NCBI GenBank assembly: GCA_025965895.1
Contig: JAOPWC010000073.1
Location: 1 to 64,000 of the forward strand
DNA: 64,000 bases
Direction: 5' to 3'
Source of the DNA: Mycobacterium sp.
GTDB lineage: Bacteria; Actinomycetota; Actinomycetes; Mycobacteriales; Mycobacteriaceae
Shown: one piece after another, positions 1 to 9,226 of the stretch
How positions within the stretch are numbered: position 1 is the stretch's first letter
Layout: the number at the start of each line of letters is the position of its first letter
Notes under the pieces: generated by a model
The model's input: only the letters and a program-made list of their open reading frames with translations
The model's database searches: none
Told to the model about the DNA's origin: nothing
Made by a program: the position numbers and the translations under genes

Positions 1-394
<394 letters not shown>

Positions 395-492
395 CTATAG
401 AGTTTGCACAGCGATTTTCCCGGGGCCGCGTCCGAGATCGGGGAAGGCAGGGACAACACCAATTACCAATTCACAGAATTTGGCGAAAAGGA

Positions 493-528
493 GTCGGCCC
501 ACCCGCCAGAGCGGCATGACGGGCCGAC
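493..528 (-). terminator. Intrinsic terminator-like hairpin after the NTF2-like gene
   Basis: GTCGGCCC (493-500) pairs perfectly with GGGCCGAC (521-528). Reading leftward, the stem is followed by CTCCTTTT, a short T-rich tail. It lies 25 bases beyond the stop of the leftward gene at 553, where a terminator is expected. The rest of the 254-552 gap holds the leader of the cyclopropane synthase gene and no convincing ORF. Confidence 0.6.
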
Positions 529-552
529 CCGATTCCGGTGAGCGCAGACCTC

Positions 553-939
553 CTACCCGGCTGCTACCTGCTTCTTGCCGTACACCCGCTCCATCATCGC
601 GGTGTCTGTGTGTACCTGTGCTCGTACCGTTTTGCCGTCGCGGAAGGTGAACACGTCGGCGTCTTGGCAGGTTTCGTTGTCGAGGATCACCTCGGTGAGC
701 GCGACGACCATGTCACCATCGGCGAGGAGGCGGTTGAGCTTGATCGTCACCGACTTCTCGCCAAATCGGCGTAGGTACTCACCGACTTCACCTTTGCCGT
801 GATAGGTACCGCTGATCGCACTCTCGCCCGGTTGGACCCATTCGATGTTGTCATCGAACAGGTTCATCACTGTTGCGACGTCCCCGCTGCAGAACGCTTC
901 GTAACCCTTCTTGATGACCTCAATGTTTTGTTCCGACAT
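553..939 (-). CDS. SnoaL/NTF2-like (ketosteroid isomerase fold) protein
   Basis: This 128-residue protein has the cone-shaped SnoaL/NTF2 pattern: an N-terminal helix (VIKKGYEAFCSGD), then LFDDNIEWVQPGE, a GTYHGKGEVGEYLRRF segment, and beta strands ending in DVFTFRDGKTVRAQVHTDTA. Family members bind small hydrophobic ligands and act as isomerases, cyclases or epoxide hydrolases; the sequence alone does not say which. The length matches a single-domain member. GGAGGG stands 8 bases before the ATG and fixes the start. It appears to be monocistronic, with a terminator-like hairpin downstream. Fold confidence is high and function is unknown. Confidence 0.8.
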   Translation of the reverse strand: MSEQNIEVIKKGYEAFCSGDVATVMNLFDDNIEWVQPGESAISGTYHGKGEVGEYLRRFGEKSVTIKLNRLLADGDMVVALTEVILDNETCQDADVFTFRDGKTVRAQVHTDTAMMERVYGKKQVAAG

Positions 940-1185
940 GTTCGATTCCCTCCGTGCCCGTCCGATGTTTCGGCCGCGACGGACTCGGCCGGTCTGCGGA
1001 GTCGGGCTAGGTCGGCTCTCAGATCAGCCAGACCATTCGCCGCCGCGTCGAATGTAAGCCTTCGTACAGGCGGTTTAACGAAAAGGAGGCAGGAATCGAG
1101 TAGAGGAGTACTTGCAAGTTCCAAGTTCTGCTGGTGGGTCAGACCGCCGGGGCGGGTTCTCGCCGGCCGCCCGCAGGTGACGCGG

Positions 1186-1506
1186 TCAGCGCCCGCCGCC
1201 CAACCGCGCCGGTTGTCGCGTGCTGCGGGTTATCGGCGGGTCCAGATTTCGCCGGGGTTTCCGGCTCGCCGGCATACCGCTGCGCAACGCCGAGCCGACA
1301 TTCGCGGTAACGCGTTGGAGCAACGTGTCGTAAAGAGATGCGTCATACACGATGCGAATCAGTCCGGAATGAACCAGGAACGCGTCCATACGCTGCGCGA
1401 TCGGCTGGCCCATGCCCATGTGTCCGGCGAACCCGGATTTGAGAAAATTCCACGCAATGGCGTCCAGTTCCTGGGAAGACAGCTCAGTATTGGTGGCCTG
1501 CGTCAT
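1186..1506 (-). CDS. Small conserved mycobacterial hypothetical protein
   Basis: The 106-residue product starts at an ATG preceded by GAGAGGGC, which favours this start over codons further upstream. Residues 1-75 (SSQELDAIAWNFLKSGFAG, then QRMDAFLVHSGLIRI and LLQRVTANVGSAL) resemble a family of roughly 80-residue mycobacterial proteins of unknown role. They have a conserved W/F-L helix and a basic hydrophobic second half. The last 25-30 residues are arginine- and proline-rich low complexity and may be a read-through extension after loss of an earlier stop. It stands alone between intergenic stretches. Function cannot be assigned. Confidence 0.55.
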   Translation of the reverse strand: MTQATNTELSSQELDAIAWNFLKSGFAGHMGMGQPIAQRMDAFLVHSGLIRIVYDASLYDTLLQRVTANVGSALRSGMPASRKPRRNLDPPITRSTRQPARLGGGR

Positions 1507-1761
1507 TGGTGCCCTCTCGATCGGGTCGACACCACCATGTTCTGCACCCAGGCGACGCGGCACTAGAGACGAAAGTCACTACGGCCACAGCAACTGAGCG
1601 CCGGCGACGGTCGATGTGTTCCTCAGGCCGGGATGTCGTCGGGCGCGCGCCGCTCGATCGCACCCGGCCTGTCGATGCAGGCCCTAGTTTCGGTGTGTAG
1701 TTAACTTTGTCCCCGAAATGCCCGGGACGGTTCCACTGATGGCAGATGGAAGGTGTCAGCG

Positions 1762-3186
1762 ATGACCGACAATGTTGGCGAAACGCCTGATGGCGACGAG
1801 ACGGCAGCCGATGCCGGCAATGTTCTGGTCATCTTCGGCATCACCGGAGACCTGGCCCGCAAGATGACGTTCCGCGCGTTGTACCGGTTGGAGCGACGCG
1901 GCGCACTGCAGTGCCCGATCGTGGGGCTGGCTTCAGACGACATCAGTGCCGACCAGTTGGTTGACATCGCGCGCGACGCCATTGTGCACTCCGGCGAGCA
2001 CGTCGACGACGCCGTGTTCCGTCGGTTCACCGAGCGCCTGTCGTACCTGTCCGGCGACGTCACCGACAAATCTCTGTACGAACAGTTGGCCAACCGGATC
2101 GACCCGTACCACCGGCCGCTGTTCTACCTTGAGGTGCCGCCGGCGCTCTTCGGGCCGATCGTCGAGCACCTCGCTGACGCGAAACTCCTCGACGGCGCCA
2201 CCGTCGCGGTGGAGAAGCCCTTCGGGCACGACCTCGATTCGGCGCGCGAGCTCAACACCCGCCTTCACCGGGTCCTGCGCGAAGACCAAATCCTGCGGGT
2301 CGACCACTTCCTGGGCAAGGAACCGGTCATTGAACTGGAATACCTGCGCTTCGCCAATGTGGCGCTCGCGGAGGTGTGGGACCGCCGCAGTGTCGCGTGC
2401 ATCCAGATCACCATGGCAGAGGATTTTGGCGTCGAGGATCGCGGCAAATTCTACGATGGCGTCGGCGCACTCCGCGACGTGGTGCAGAACCACCTCATGC
2501 AGGTCCTTGCCCTGGTGGCGATGGAACCCCCGGCGGGCTCGTCGAGTGCCGAGCTGCGCGATAAAAAGGCCGAGGTGTTCCGAGCGATACCGGCCGCGGA
2601 TCCGGCGCGCTGCGTGCGTGGTCAATACGACGGGTACCGCGAGGTGGAAGGCGTCGCGAAAGACTCCACGACCGAGACCTTTATCGCGCTGCGACTGGAG
2701 ATCGACAACTGGCGATGGGCGGGCGTGCCCGTCCTGCTGCGTGCCGGCAAGGCGCTGGCCCAGCGGGTCACCGAGGTCCGGCTGGTCCTGCACCGCACCC
2801 CGCGACTGGCGTTTCTGCCCAAACCCGCCCAGGTCGAACGGAATCAGACGGTCCTTCGCATCGATCCCAACCCGGGCTTCCGAATGCAGCTCACCGCACG
2901 CCGCGACGACAACTCGTGGGGCACGGTCCACCTGCAGAATGTCTTCACCCAAGAATTGGGTGAAGCCCTGGAACCCTACGAGCGGTTGCTGCACGCGGCG
3001 CTGATGGGTGATCACACCCTTTTCGCGCGCGAGGACAGCATCGAGGAGACCTGGCGCATTGTCCAACCACTGCTGAGCAATCCGCCGCCGGTCGAGGCTT
3101 ACCGCGCGGGCTCCTGGGGACCCGCCGCCACCGACACACTGGTGCGCGGACTGCCCGGCTGGCATCAACCATGGCTCGACGACTGA
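1762..3186 (+). CDS. zwf: Glucose-6-phosphate dehydrogenase
   Basis: Oxidises glucose 6-phosphate to 6-phosphogluconolactone with NADP+ (F420-independent), the first step of the oxidative pentose phosphate pathway. The N-terminal dinucleotide motif is FGITGDLARK, the substrate-binding signature is RVDHFLGKE at about residue 184, and FYDGVGALRDVVQNHLMQ is the usual following helix. At 474 residues it has normal length. GGAAGG at 1748-1753 lies 8 bases before the ATG at 1762, so that start is preferred over the in-frame GTG at 1753. No opcA, tal, tkt or pgl flanks it, so it resembles the stand-alone zwf1-type locus rather than the tkt-tal-zwf-opcA operon. Confidence 0.95.
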   Translation: MTDNVGETPDGDETAADAGNVLVIFGITGDLARKMTFRALYRLERRGALQCPIVGLASDDISADQLVDIARDAIVHSGEHVDDAVFRRFTERLSYLSGDVTDKSLYEQLANRIDPYHRPLFYLEVPPALFGPIVEHLADAKLLDGATVAVEKPFGHDLDSARELNTRLHRVLREDQILRVDHFLGKEPVIELEYLRFANVALAEVWDRRSVACIQITMAEDFGVEDRGKFYDGVGALRDVVQNHLMQVLALVAMEPPAGSSSAELRDKKAEVFRAIPAADPARCVRGQYDGYREVEGVAKDSTTETFIALRLEIDNWRWAGVPVLLRAGKALAQRVTEVRLVLHRTPRLAFLPKPAQVERNQTVLRIDPNPGFRMQLTARRDDNSWGTVHLQNVFTQELGEALEPYERLLHAALMGDHTLFAREDSIEETWRIVQPLLSNPPPVEAYRAGSWGPAATDTLVRGLPGWHQPWLDD

Positions 3187-3273
3187 CGTGGTGATGTCCG
3201 GCGGCGCCCCGCTGACCCCAACCCGCGGAGGAAATCCGGGCCGACTCTGCGGCGCTCGTGCCGGCTCGCAGAT

Positions 3274-3290
3274 CCGAAGCGAAGCTTCGG
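3274..3290 (+). terminator. Hairpin downstream of zwf
   Basis: CCGAAGC (3274-3280) and GCTTCGG (3284-3290) form a perfect 7-bp stem with a GAA loop, 87 bases after the zwf stop. No T-run follows, so it would be a tailless mycobacterial-type terminator or only a stable mRNA end. Confidence 0.4.
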
Positions 3291-3359
3291 GCATGATGTC
3301 GACGCGTCCATGACTGGTATTGCGGCGACGCCCTCTAGCTACCCGGCCCGCGCGACAAG

Positions 3360-4775
3360 ATGAACGATCCGATCGTCACCCGCGTACCGGGGAAGGCCAA
3401 CCTGCTGCTCGGCGCGTATGACATTGCAAACCTGGGCTATTGTGCGGACGAGTTTTTCGTCTCGGGGGCGGCGTGCTCCTACGCGCCTGCTGCGGAGTCG
3501 GGTTCCGACGGACCGTGGAGCGCTGTTCCTTGCGCCACGGCCGACTACACCACTCGCATCGTGGTGTTGACGCCGGCTGATGCCGCCAGGTTCAACGGCT
3601 CAGTCATCGTCGAATGGCTGAATGTCACCGCCGGCATCGACGCTCCGGCCGTGTGGTTCATGGCTCATCGCGAGATGGTCCGCGAGGGCTACGCGTACGT
3701 CGCGGTCTCGGCGCAACAGTTGGGCGTCGAGGGCGGTGCGAGTCGCGGTCTGGACATGTCCCTGAAAACCCAGGACCCGGTGCGCTATTCACGTCTCAGC
3801 CACCCCGGAGACGCTTTCTCATACGACATCTATTCGCAGGTCGGCCGTCTGGTCCGTGACGGAGGGCGCAACGGACTTCTGGGGGCGCTGAGTCCGGAAC
3901 TCGTTCTGGCGGTGGGCGAATCCCAATCGGCTACGTTCTTGACGACCTACGTCAACGGGGTCGATCCTCTCGCCAGCGTATATGACGGCTTCCTCATCCA
4001 TTCCCGATTCGCCCCGGCGGCACCGCTTGACGGAAGCAGCATGTTCGGGCCGTCCGGGAGCGGGTTACCGCAGGCTGTCAAGTTCCGTCCCGACCTTCGC
4101 GTACCGCTGATCACGATCATCACCGAGACGGACCTGCTTGGCGGCCCCCGATTGGGCTACCACCTGGCCAGACAGCCCGACAATGAGTGGCTACGGGCAT
4201 GGGAGATTCCCGGCACCGCCCATGCCGACAACTACACGATCCGGGTGGCCCCGATCGACACCGGATCCGCGCCGCTGGACCAAATCGTCACGGCCTACGC
4301 GCCGACCAACAATCTGATGGGTGCGCAATTGGAGCACTTCATCAATTTCGCGCCGCAGCACCACTACGTTCTCCAGGCGGCACTCGCGCATCTCCACAGG
4401 TGGGTAGGTGGAGGCGAGCCTGCGCCGTACGCGCCACCCATCGAGTTGACCGGTGCCGACCCACCGGAGCTGGTCCTGGATGCGCATGGACTCGCGATGG
4501 GCGGGGTCAGGACCCCGTGGGTCGACGCACCGACTGCGCGGACATGCGGGCTGGGCAGCGAGGAGACCGCCATGTCCGATCTCTTCGGCTCAGGCGAACT
4601 ATTCGATGCCGCAACACTCACCCGGCTCTATCCGGGCGGCTCATCGGAATATCTCGAGCGCTTCACGGTGTCGCTCGAAAGAGCAATCCGGTCGGGGTTC
4701 ATCCTGCCGACGGATCGTCTGGAGATTCTCGAGCTCGCCGCTGCGACGTATCCGCCCGGGGAATACGCAGGCTAG
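3360..4775 (+). CDS. Alpha/beta hydrolase domain-containing protein (Abhydrolase_10 type)
   Basis: This 471-residue protein has no obvious signal peptide. It carries the nucleophile elbow GESQSA near residue 187, preceded by a hydrophobic strand (LVLAVG), and the conserved segments VIVEWLNVTAG near 83 and HREMVREGYAYVAVSAQQ near 103. These are typical of the large alpha/beta hydrolase domain family (PF20091), whose members are mostly uncharacterised. The GTAHAD segment near residue 283 probably supplies the catalytic histidine. The substrate is unknown; a role as a large-ester or lactone hydrolase is possible. It converges on the fadD gene that ends at 4786. Confidence 0.82.
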   Translation: MNDPIVTRVPGKANLLLGAYDIANLGYCADEFFVSGAACSYAPAAESGSDGPWSAVPCATADYTTRIVVLTPADAARFNGSVIVEWLNVTAGIDAPAVWFMAHREMVREGYAYVAVSAQQLGVEGGASRGLDMSLKTQDPVRYSRLSHPGDAFSYDIYSQVGRLVRDGGRNGLLGALSPELVLAVGESQSATFLTTYVNGVDPLASVYDGFLIHSRFAPAAPLDGSSMFGPSGSGLPQAVKFRPDLRVPLITIITETDLLGGPRLGYHLARQPDNEWLRAWEIPGTAHADNYTIRVAPIDTGSAPLDQIVTAYAPTNNLMGAQLEHFINFAPQHHYVLQAALAHLHRWVGGGEPAPYAPPIELTGADPPELVLDAHGLAMGGVRTPWVDAPTARTCGLGSEETAMSDLFGSGELFDAATLTRLYPGGSSEYLERFTVSLERAIRSGFILPTDRLEILELAAATYPPGEYAG

Positions 4776-4785
4776 CGCGAAGTCG

Positions 4786-6351
4786 TCATGTCGGCAGCTC
4801 GTCCCGCAGGACCTTGCCGGTGGGATTGCGGGGAATCTTTGCGACGATGGTGATTTCTCGCGGCTGCTCGAAACGAGAGACCCTGTCCTTCAAGTAGTCA
4901 CGGATCGCCGCAGTATCGACCTCGATGCCCTGCTGAGGCACGACGAAAGCGGCCAGCCGTTGCCCGTACTCGTGATCGGGGACACCGATCACCGCGTTGT
5001 CGGCGACGTCCGGATGTTCAGCGAGGGCGTTTTCCACCCCACGGGGGTAGACGTTCTCTCCGCCCGAGACGACCATCTCATCTTCCCGGCCAACGATGAA
5101 CAGCCTTCCCGCGTCGTCGAAGTAGCCCATGTCGCCCGTGCTGGTCATGTTGCCGACCACGTCTTTGGTGCCCCCGCCGGAGTAGGTGTCGAACCTCAGG
5201 TCGCCGCCGACGAAGATTCGTCCCGTCACATGGGGCCCGACGGGCGTGTCGTTTTCATCAAATATGCGGACCGGGCAGCCGGCTACCGGCCTGCCGACGG
5301 TCTCCGGTGCTTCCCGAAGATCGGCCGGCGTGGCGAGGGCGCCGATGCCCACCTCCGATGAGCCATAGCCGTTGTAGATGATGTCGCCGTAGGTGTCCAT
5401 GAATCGCCGGGCAAGGCTGGGATCCAGCCTGGCCCCGCTTGATATCACGACCTTCAGCCGCAACGGGTTCTGCGCCCGTACAGCGGCGGGGAGATCCAGG
5501 AGGCGTGCAAGCATGACCGGCACCGCGGTCAACGCTTCGGCCCGGTATCGTGACGCGTCGACGAGCGCGGCCTCGGCGTTGAAACGCCGCCGGGTGAGTG
5601 TCGTGCCGCCCAGCGCGATGGTCAGGATCAGCATGCCGAGCCCCAACCCGTGATACATCGGAACCGCCACGGCAATTCGGGATCCCGTACGGAGCCCGGT
5701 GCGATCAAGGATTGATGCCCCGACTCCTACTGCGGCCGAACCGATCGTGGGTTGGCGTGGCACACCTTTGGGTTTCCCGGTGGTGCCGGAGGTAAGGAGG
5801 ACAATTCGACCAGCTGCGGCCACCTTGGGTCGTCGATCACGGTCATGGGTGCGGGCGGTTGCCGGGTCGATGACAATGACAGCGTCAGCGGCGGCTCGCA
5901 CCCGATCCGCGAATTCGTCGTCACAGACCACCGTGGCGATCCGGTGCTCGCTCAATGCGCCCGCCAGCGCGTCGGTCCGGAAATCAGTGTTGAGGAGCAC
6001 GACGTCGGCGCCGACCGACGCGACCGCGAAAAGGGCCTCGACGAAGCGGCGTCCGTTGCGGCACAAGATGCCCACCGCCCGCCCCCGCCCAACGCCGTGC
6101 CGGTAGAGCTCAGCCGCAAGCGATTCCGTTCTTGCCTGCACCTCGCGATAGTGCGAGACACCGTCTTCGTCGATCACGGCCGGCCGGTCTGGCCATCTGG
6201 CCGCCGCGACCGCCAGCAGCGTGGCCGGGTTCATCCGACCTCGTCCCACCTCGCGAAGGGTCCGCAACAGCGCACGGGGGCCGGGCGGTCTCAGCAGCCC
6301 GGAGCGCAACAGAGCCCGTCCTGCGGTGGTCGCCACGCCCGCGGTCGTCAC
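4786..6351 (-). CDS. Acyl-CoA synthetase (fatty-acid--CoA ligase, FadD family)
   Basis: AMP-forming ligase of 521 residues. The P-loop motif LLTSGTTGKPKG lies near residue 167, NGYGSSEVG is the A5 motif, STGDMGYFD is A7, GREDEMVVSGGENVYP is A8, and NPTGKVLRDEL near the end is A10. It would activate a carboxylic acid to acyl-AMP and then acyl-CoA. The open frame extends further upstream, but the likely start is the GTG at 6349-6351, which overlaps the stop of the upstream SDR gene as GTGA. The two are therefore translationally coupled. The C-terminal lysine needed for adenylation is present. Chain specificity cannot be read from the sequence. Confidence 0.92.
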   Translation of the reverse strand: MTTAGVATTAGRALLRSGLLRPPGPRALLRTLREVGRGRMNPATLLAVAAARWPDRPAVIDEDGVSHYREVQARTESLAAELYRHGVGRGRAVGILCRNGRRFVEALFAVASVGADVVLLNTDFRTDALAGALSEHRIATVVCDDEFADRVRAAADAVIVIDPATARTHDRDRRPKVAAAGRIVLLTSGTTGKPKGVPRQPTIGSAAVGVGASILDRTGLRTGSRIAVAVPMYHGLGLGMLILTIALGGTTLTRRRFNAEAALVDASRYRAEALTAVPVMLARLLDLPAAVRAQNPLRLKVVISSGARLDPSLARRFMDTYGDIIYNGYGSSEVGIGALATPADLREAPETVGRPVAGCPVRIFDENDTPVGPHVTGRIFVGGDLRFDTYSGGGTKDVVGNMTSTGDMGYFDDAGRLFIVGREDEMVVSGGENVYPRGVENALAEHPDVADNAVIGVPDHEYGQRLAAFVVPQQGIEVDTAAIRDYLKDRVSRFEQPREITIVAKIPRNPTGKVLRDELPT

Positions 6352-7223
6352 TGCTGGACCGTCCGCGCGCTGTCGCGATCGGTGTACCGGTACCACAGCC
6401 GCGCTGCGCGATCCACCGGCCCGCGGAGCAACACCGAGGCTAGCTCGGCAGGCCACGCCCACCAAGGACCGATCGTGGTGGGCCGTTCGATGATCGCTTT
6501 CGCCACGATTTCGGCGGCCTCGTCGGGAGATAGCCCGGGGAGTTTGCGCAGGCTCTCGGTGGGCTCGATCATCCGGGTCCGGATCAACGCCATGTAGACG
6601 GAGGTGACGTCGACGCCGTCGGCGTGCAACTCCGGTGCGACGCTGCGCAACCAGGTGTCGAATGCCCCCTTGGACGCCTGGTAGCTGCCCCATCGCGGAC
6701 CGGGCGGAACGCGGACGCCGATGCTCGAAATGTTCACGATGTGCCCACTCCCGCGCTGCCGCATAGCCGGCAGCAGCCCGAGCAGCAATCGGATCGGCCC
6801 GAGGTAGTTGATGGCGATCGTGCGTTCAAAATCGTGTGGGCGGTCGTACTGCAGATTCAACGACCGCCGGATGGACTTGCCCGCGTTGCTGATCACGACG
6901 TCGGGCGGCTCGTTGTCGGTGGTGAGCACATCGGCCAACTCGGAGACCGCGCTCTCGTCGGTGAGGTCCGCGGGGTAGGCGACCGCGCGGCCGCCGGCCG
7001 CACCGATCGACTCTGCGAGCTCCTCGAGTTTGTCTTCCGACCTTGCCACCAGCAGCACGGTGGCCCCGGCCGCGGCGAGTTTGCGCGCGGTGGCCTCACC
7101 AAGCCCATAGGAGGCGCCCGTGACCAGCACAGTCTTGCCGGACACTGCGGCACGCAACCGGTCGGGATCCGCCGCTCGCGGGGGATTGACGAGTTTGTCG
7201 AGTGCCTTAGTCGCGAAGTTCAT
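6348..7223 (-). CDS. Short-chain dehydrogenase/reductase
   Basis: Classical SDR of 291 residues with the cofactor motif TGASYGLGEA near 36, NAG near 112, and the catalytic serine followed by YQASK near 176-180. The C-terminal extension (WWAWPAELASVLLRGPVDRAA) is membrane-associating in character. It resembles mycobacterial SDRs that reduce long-chain ketones or aldehydes. AAGGGA lies 6 bases before the ATG at 7223, which is preferred over the ATG six codons upstream. It forms a coupled operon with the downstream FadD. An acyl-CoA or keto-lipid intermediate is the natural guess for the substrate. Confidence 0.88.
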   Translation of the reverse strand: MNFATKALDKLVNPPRAADPDRLRAAVSGKTVLVTGASYGLGEATARKLAAAGATVLLVARSEDKLEELAESIGAAGGRAVAYPADLTDESAVSELADVLTTDNEPPDVVISNAGKSIRRSLNLQYDRPHDFERTIAINYLGPIRLLLGLLPAMRQRGSGHIVNISSIGVRVPPGPRWGSYQASKGAFDTWLRSVAPELHADGVDVTSVYMALIRTRMIEPTESLRKLPGLSPDEAAEIVAKAIIERPTTIGPWWAWPAELASVLLRGPVDRAARLWYRYTDRDSARTVQQ

Positions 7224-7349
7224 TGCACGTCCCTTACCCATACTGCGGCCGCGTCACTCCGTCGGCGGCCTTGGCGCACCGCTGCTCATCGATGCCTCGA
7301 TACTGCACGGGATACCTACGAGTGAGGAACCGCTTGCAATACTGACCTG

Positions 7350-8741
7350 GTGACACAGCCGCCGGGAGGCGACTCCGGCGAGCCGCCGGCGACGCGAGAG
7401 CGGGCTTCGCGAAGCAGCGGGGTTGACGCTCAGGGCACGAGCGCTGCCTGCGTTCTGCTCATCGGCCCTGGCCAACTCCCGGATGCAACCGCGCAGGCGC
7501 TTGCCGGATGTGGTGCCGAAGTCCGCCGCCTCGACGAGCCGTCAGACGCGGGGATCCGCGAGGCCCTGGAAGATACCCGGGTCGACCGGGTCATCGTCAT
7601 CTCCCGCGACGACCACGTCTCGCTTCGCCATGCGCTCGTGGTGGCCCATGTCCGTCCCGGGATCTCGATGCTGGTAACTGTATTTGACCGTGACGTCGCC
7701 GAGCACCTGCGAGACAGCGTCAAAAACGTCGATGTGCTGTCGATGGCAGACATCGTCGCCCCGTCATTCGCCGGCCCCTGCCTCGATCCTGATCTGATTT
7801 CGATTGTTCGGCGCCCAAGCCAGACACGCGGCATCACGGTTGTCCACGGCCGGCCGTCGACGGCGCCCCTCGCTTGGGACACTCGCGGCGGCGCGCGCCG
7901 GGTTCTCCGCGCGTTAGAGGCGCTGCTTGTGCCCTTCGATTCCAGCGCTCGCATCCTCGTCTACGGCGTGCTCGGGTTTCTCGCCGTCCTGCTGGTCGAG
8001 ACGGCAGTCACGATGGTGGCGGCTCACTCGTCGCTGATCGACGCCCTCTACTCCGTGGCGAAGGTGACGGTGACGGTGGGGCCGAGCAGCGCGGTGGATC
8101 AGGGTGGAAATTGGCTCAAACTTTTCTCGACGGTCACGATGCTGCTGACGCTGGGGATCGCGGCAGTCCTGACGGCCGGGCTGGTCAACCGCCTGCTGGA
8201 TCCACGGCTGACCGGGATCCTGGGCAGATCTGCGGTACCCCGGCGTGACCACGTCGTCGTCGTCGGCTTGGGTCAGGTCGGATTTCGTCTCGGCTTGCTG
8301 CTGCGCGAACTCGGAGTGCCGGTCATCCTCGTCGAGCAGAATCCAGAGGCGAAGAATGTCCCCCGCGCGAAGGATCAGCGGCTGCCGATCGTCATAGGGA
8401 GCGGCGCCGCCCAGCGCCTGTTGCGCAGGCTGTCCATCCGACATGCCCGCGCACTTGCTGCCGTCACGTCCGATGAGGTCGAGAACATCGCGATTGCGGT
8501 CGCCGCCCGCGGCCTGCGGCAGGACCTCCCGATCGCGCTGCGGGCCGGCGACGGCGACGCCACCAGCGAGACGCAGTCACTGTTCCGCGTCGGGGTAGTC
8601 CGCGACGTGTACCGCATCGCGGGCGCCGCGCTGACCGCGACGATCCTCGGCAACGGGGCTCATGAAGCTTTTCCTCATGGCCGGGTCATGTATCTCGTCG
8701 ACAAGCGCGGCGCGATCGCCCCTTTTCCTCCTACCGTCTGA
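7350..8741 (+). CDS. TrkA-N/RCK ion-channel-like membrane protein
   Basis: This 463-residue protein has an N-terminal Rossmann-like TrkA-N domain (about 33-150). Two transmembrane helices follow (about 202-224 and 258-280) enclosing a pore-like loop, then a second RCK domain (about 300-430) with the NAD-binding motif VVVVGLGQVGFRLG. This is the architecture of ligand-gated two-TM potassium channels. However, the segment at the selectivity-filter position reads TVTVGPSSA and not TVGYGD. It may therefore conduct another ion, be non-conducting, or act as a sensor. The start is GTG at 7350. The gene is divergent from the SDR gene across a 126-bp promoter region. Confidence 0.82.
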   Translation: MTQPPGGDSGEPPATRERASRSSGVDAQGTSAACVLLIGPGQLPDATAQALAGCGAEVRRLDEPSDAGIREALEDTRVDRVIVISRDDHVSLRHALVVAHVRPGISMLVTVFDRDVAEHLRDSVKNVDVLSMADIVAPSFAGPCLDPDLISIVRRPSQTRGITVVHGRPSTAPLAWDTRGGARRVLRALEALLVPFDSSARILVYGVLGFLAVLLVETAVTMVAAHSSLIDALYSVAKVTVTVGPSSAVDQGGNWLKLFSTVTMLLTLGIAAVLTAGLVNRLLDPRLTGILGRSAVPRRDHVVVVGLGQVGFRLGLLLRELGVPVILVEQNPEAKNVPRAKDQRLPIVIGSGAAQRLLRRLSIRHARALAAVTSDEVENIAIAVAARGLRQDLPIALRAGDGDATSETQSLFRVGVVRDVYRIAGAALTATILGNGAHEAFPHGRVMYLVDKRGAIAPFPPTV

Positions 8742-8873
8742 AAGGTCCGGCGGGAATTTCTGTGTCATGATTCGATCGAATTCGCCGGACAAAGCCGGGC
8801 AAAGGAGCAGGCGACGGTCAATAGAGGCAAGACCCCGCCGACCGATCCGCTCACGCCACGCGAACGCCGCGTC

Positions 8874-9131
8874 ATGCTGATCGTCGCGGTTGTTGTCGCG
8901 GCCGTTATCGCAGCGGCCGCGACGGCCTGGGCGCTGACCAGCCACTCGTCGACCTATGAACGATCCGGTGACGGCTGCGTGAATGTCTCGATCGCCAGCT
9001 CCATGGGTGGCGCGCTGGAACACGCATGTGGTGCGGTCGCACGCGGTTGGTGTCAAGCCGTTTCCGTGCAGCACGACGCCCGCGCCCAGGCAGTGCAGGC
9101 TCAGTGCCGGCTTGCGGGCATTTCCCCGTAG
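8874..9131 (+). CDS. Small membrane-anchored or secreted hypothetical protein
   Basis: From the ATG the product is 85 residues: one hydrophobic helix (VAVVVAAVIAAAATAWALT), then a short extracytoplasmic domain with four cysteines (C at about 34, 52, 60 and 78) that could form disulphides. The frame is open upstream. A strong AAAGGAG at 8801-8807 sits 9 bases before an in-frame GTC codon at 8817, which would add 19 hydrophilic residues ending in TPRERR and give a conventional N-in anchor. No ATG, GTG or TTG lies between, so either the GTC derives from a GTG or the downstream ATG is used without an SD. Similar small proteins occur in mycobacteria; the function is unknown. Confidence 0.6.
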   Translation: MLIVAVVVAAVIAAAATAWALTSHSSTYERSGDGCVNVSIASSMGGALEHACGAVARGWCQAVSVQHDARAQAVQAQCRLAGISP

Positions 9132-9137
9132 GTGGAT

Positions 9138-9152
9138 AACGTGCGTCACGTT
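9138..9152. promoter_or_regulatory. Perfect inverted repeat upstream of tetR
   Basis: AACGTG (9138-9143), spacer CGT, CACGTT (9147-9152). The arms are perfectly complementary and lie 75 bases before the TetR gene. Either a TetR operator or part of the promoter. Confidence 0.45.
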
Positions 9153-9180
9153 CGCCGGCGGCGACGTGCCGGCGGGCGTA

Positions 9181-9203
9181 ATAATGAACGTCAAGTTCAG
9201 TAT
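9181..9203. promoter_or_regulatory. Candidate TetR operator upstream of tetR
   Basis: Imperfect 23-bp palindrome centred on 9192: ATA/TAT outer pairs and TGAAC (9185-9189) facing GTTCA (9195-9199). It lies 24 bases before the tetR start, as expected for autoregulation. The octamer TGAACGTC recurs in reverse complement (GACGTTCA) in the palindrome before the aquaporin gene. Confidence 0.5.
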
Positions 9204-9226
9204 TCCGGCGAGGAAGGTCACAGCGA

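Noticed and set aside
1933-3294. 453-codon open frame on the minus strand opposite zwf
   Set aside because: The plus strand encodes an unmistakable G6PDH with all motifs; the antisense frame is a high-GC shadow with no ribosome binding site or domain.
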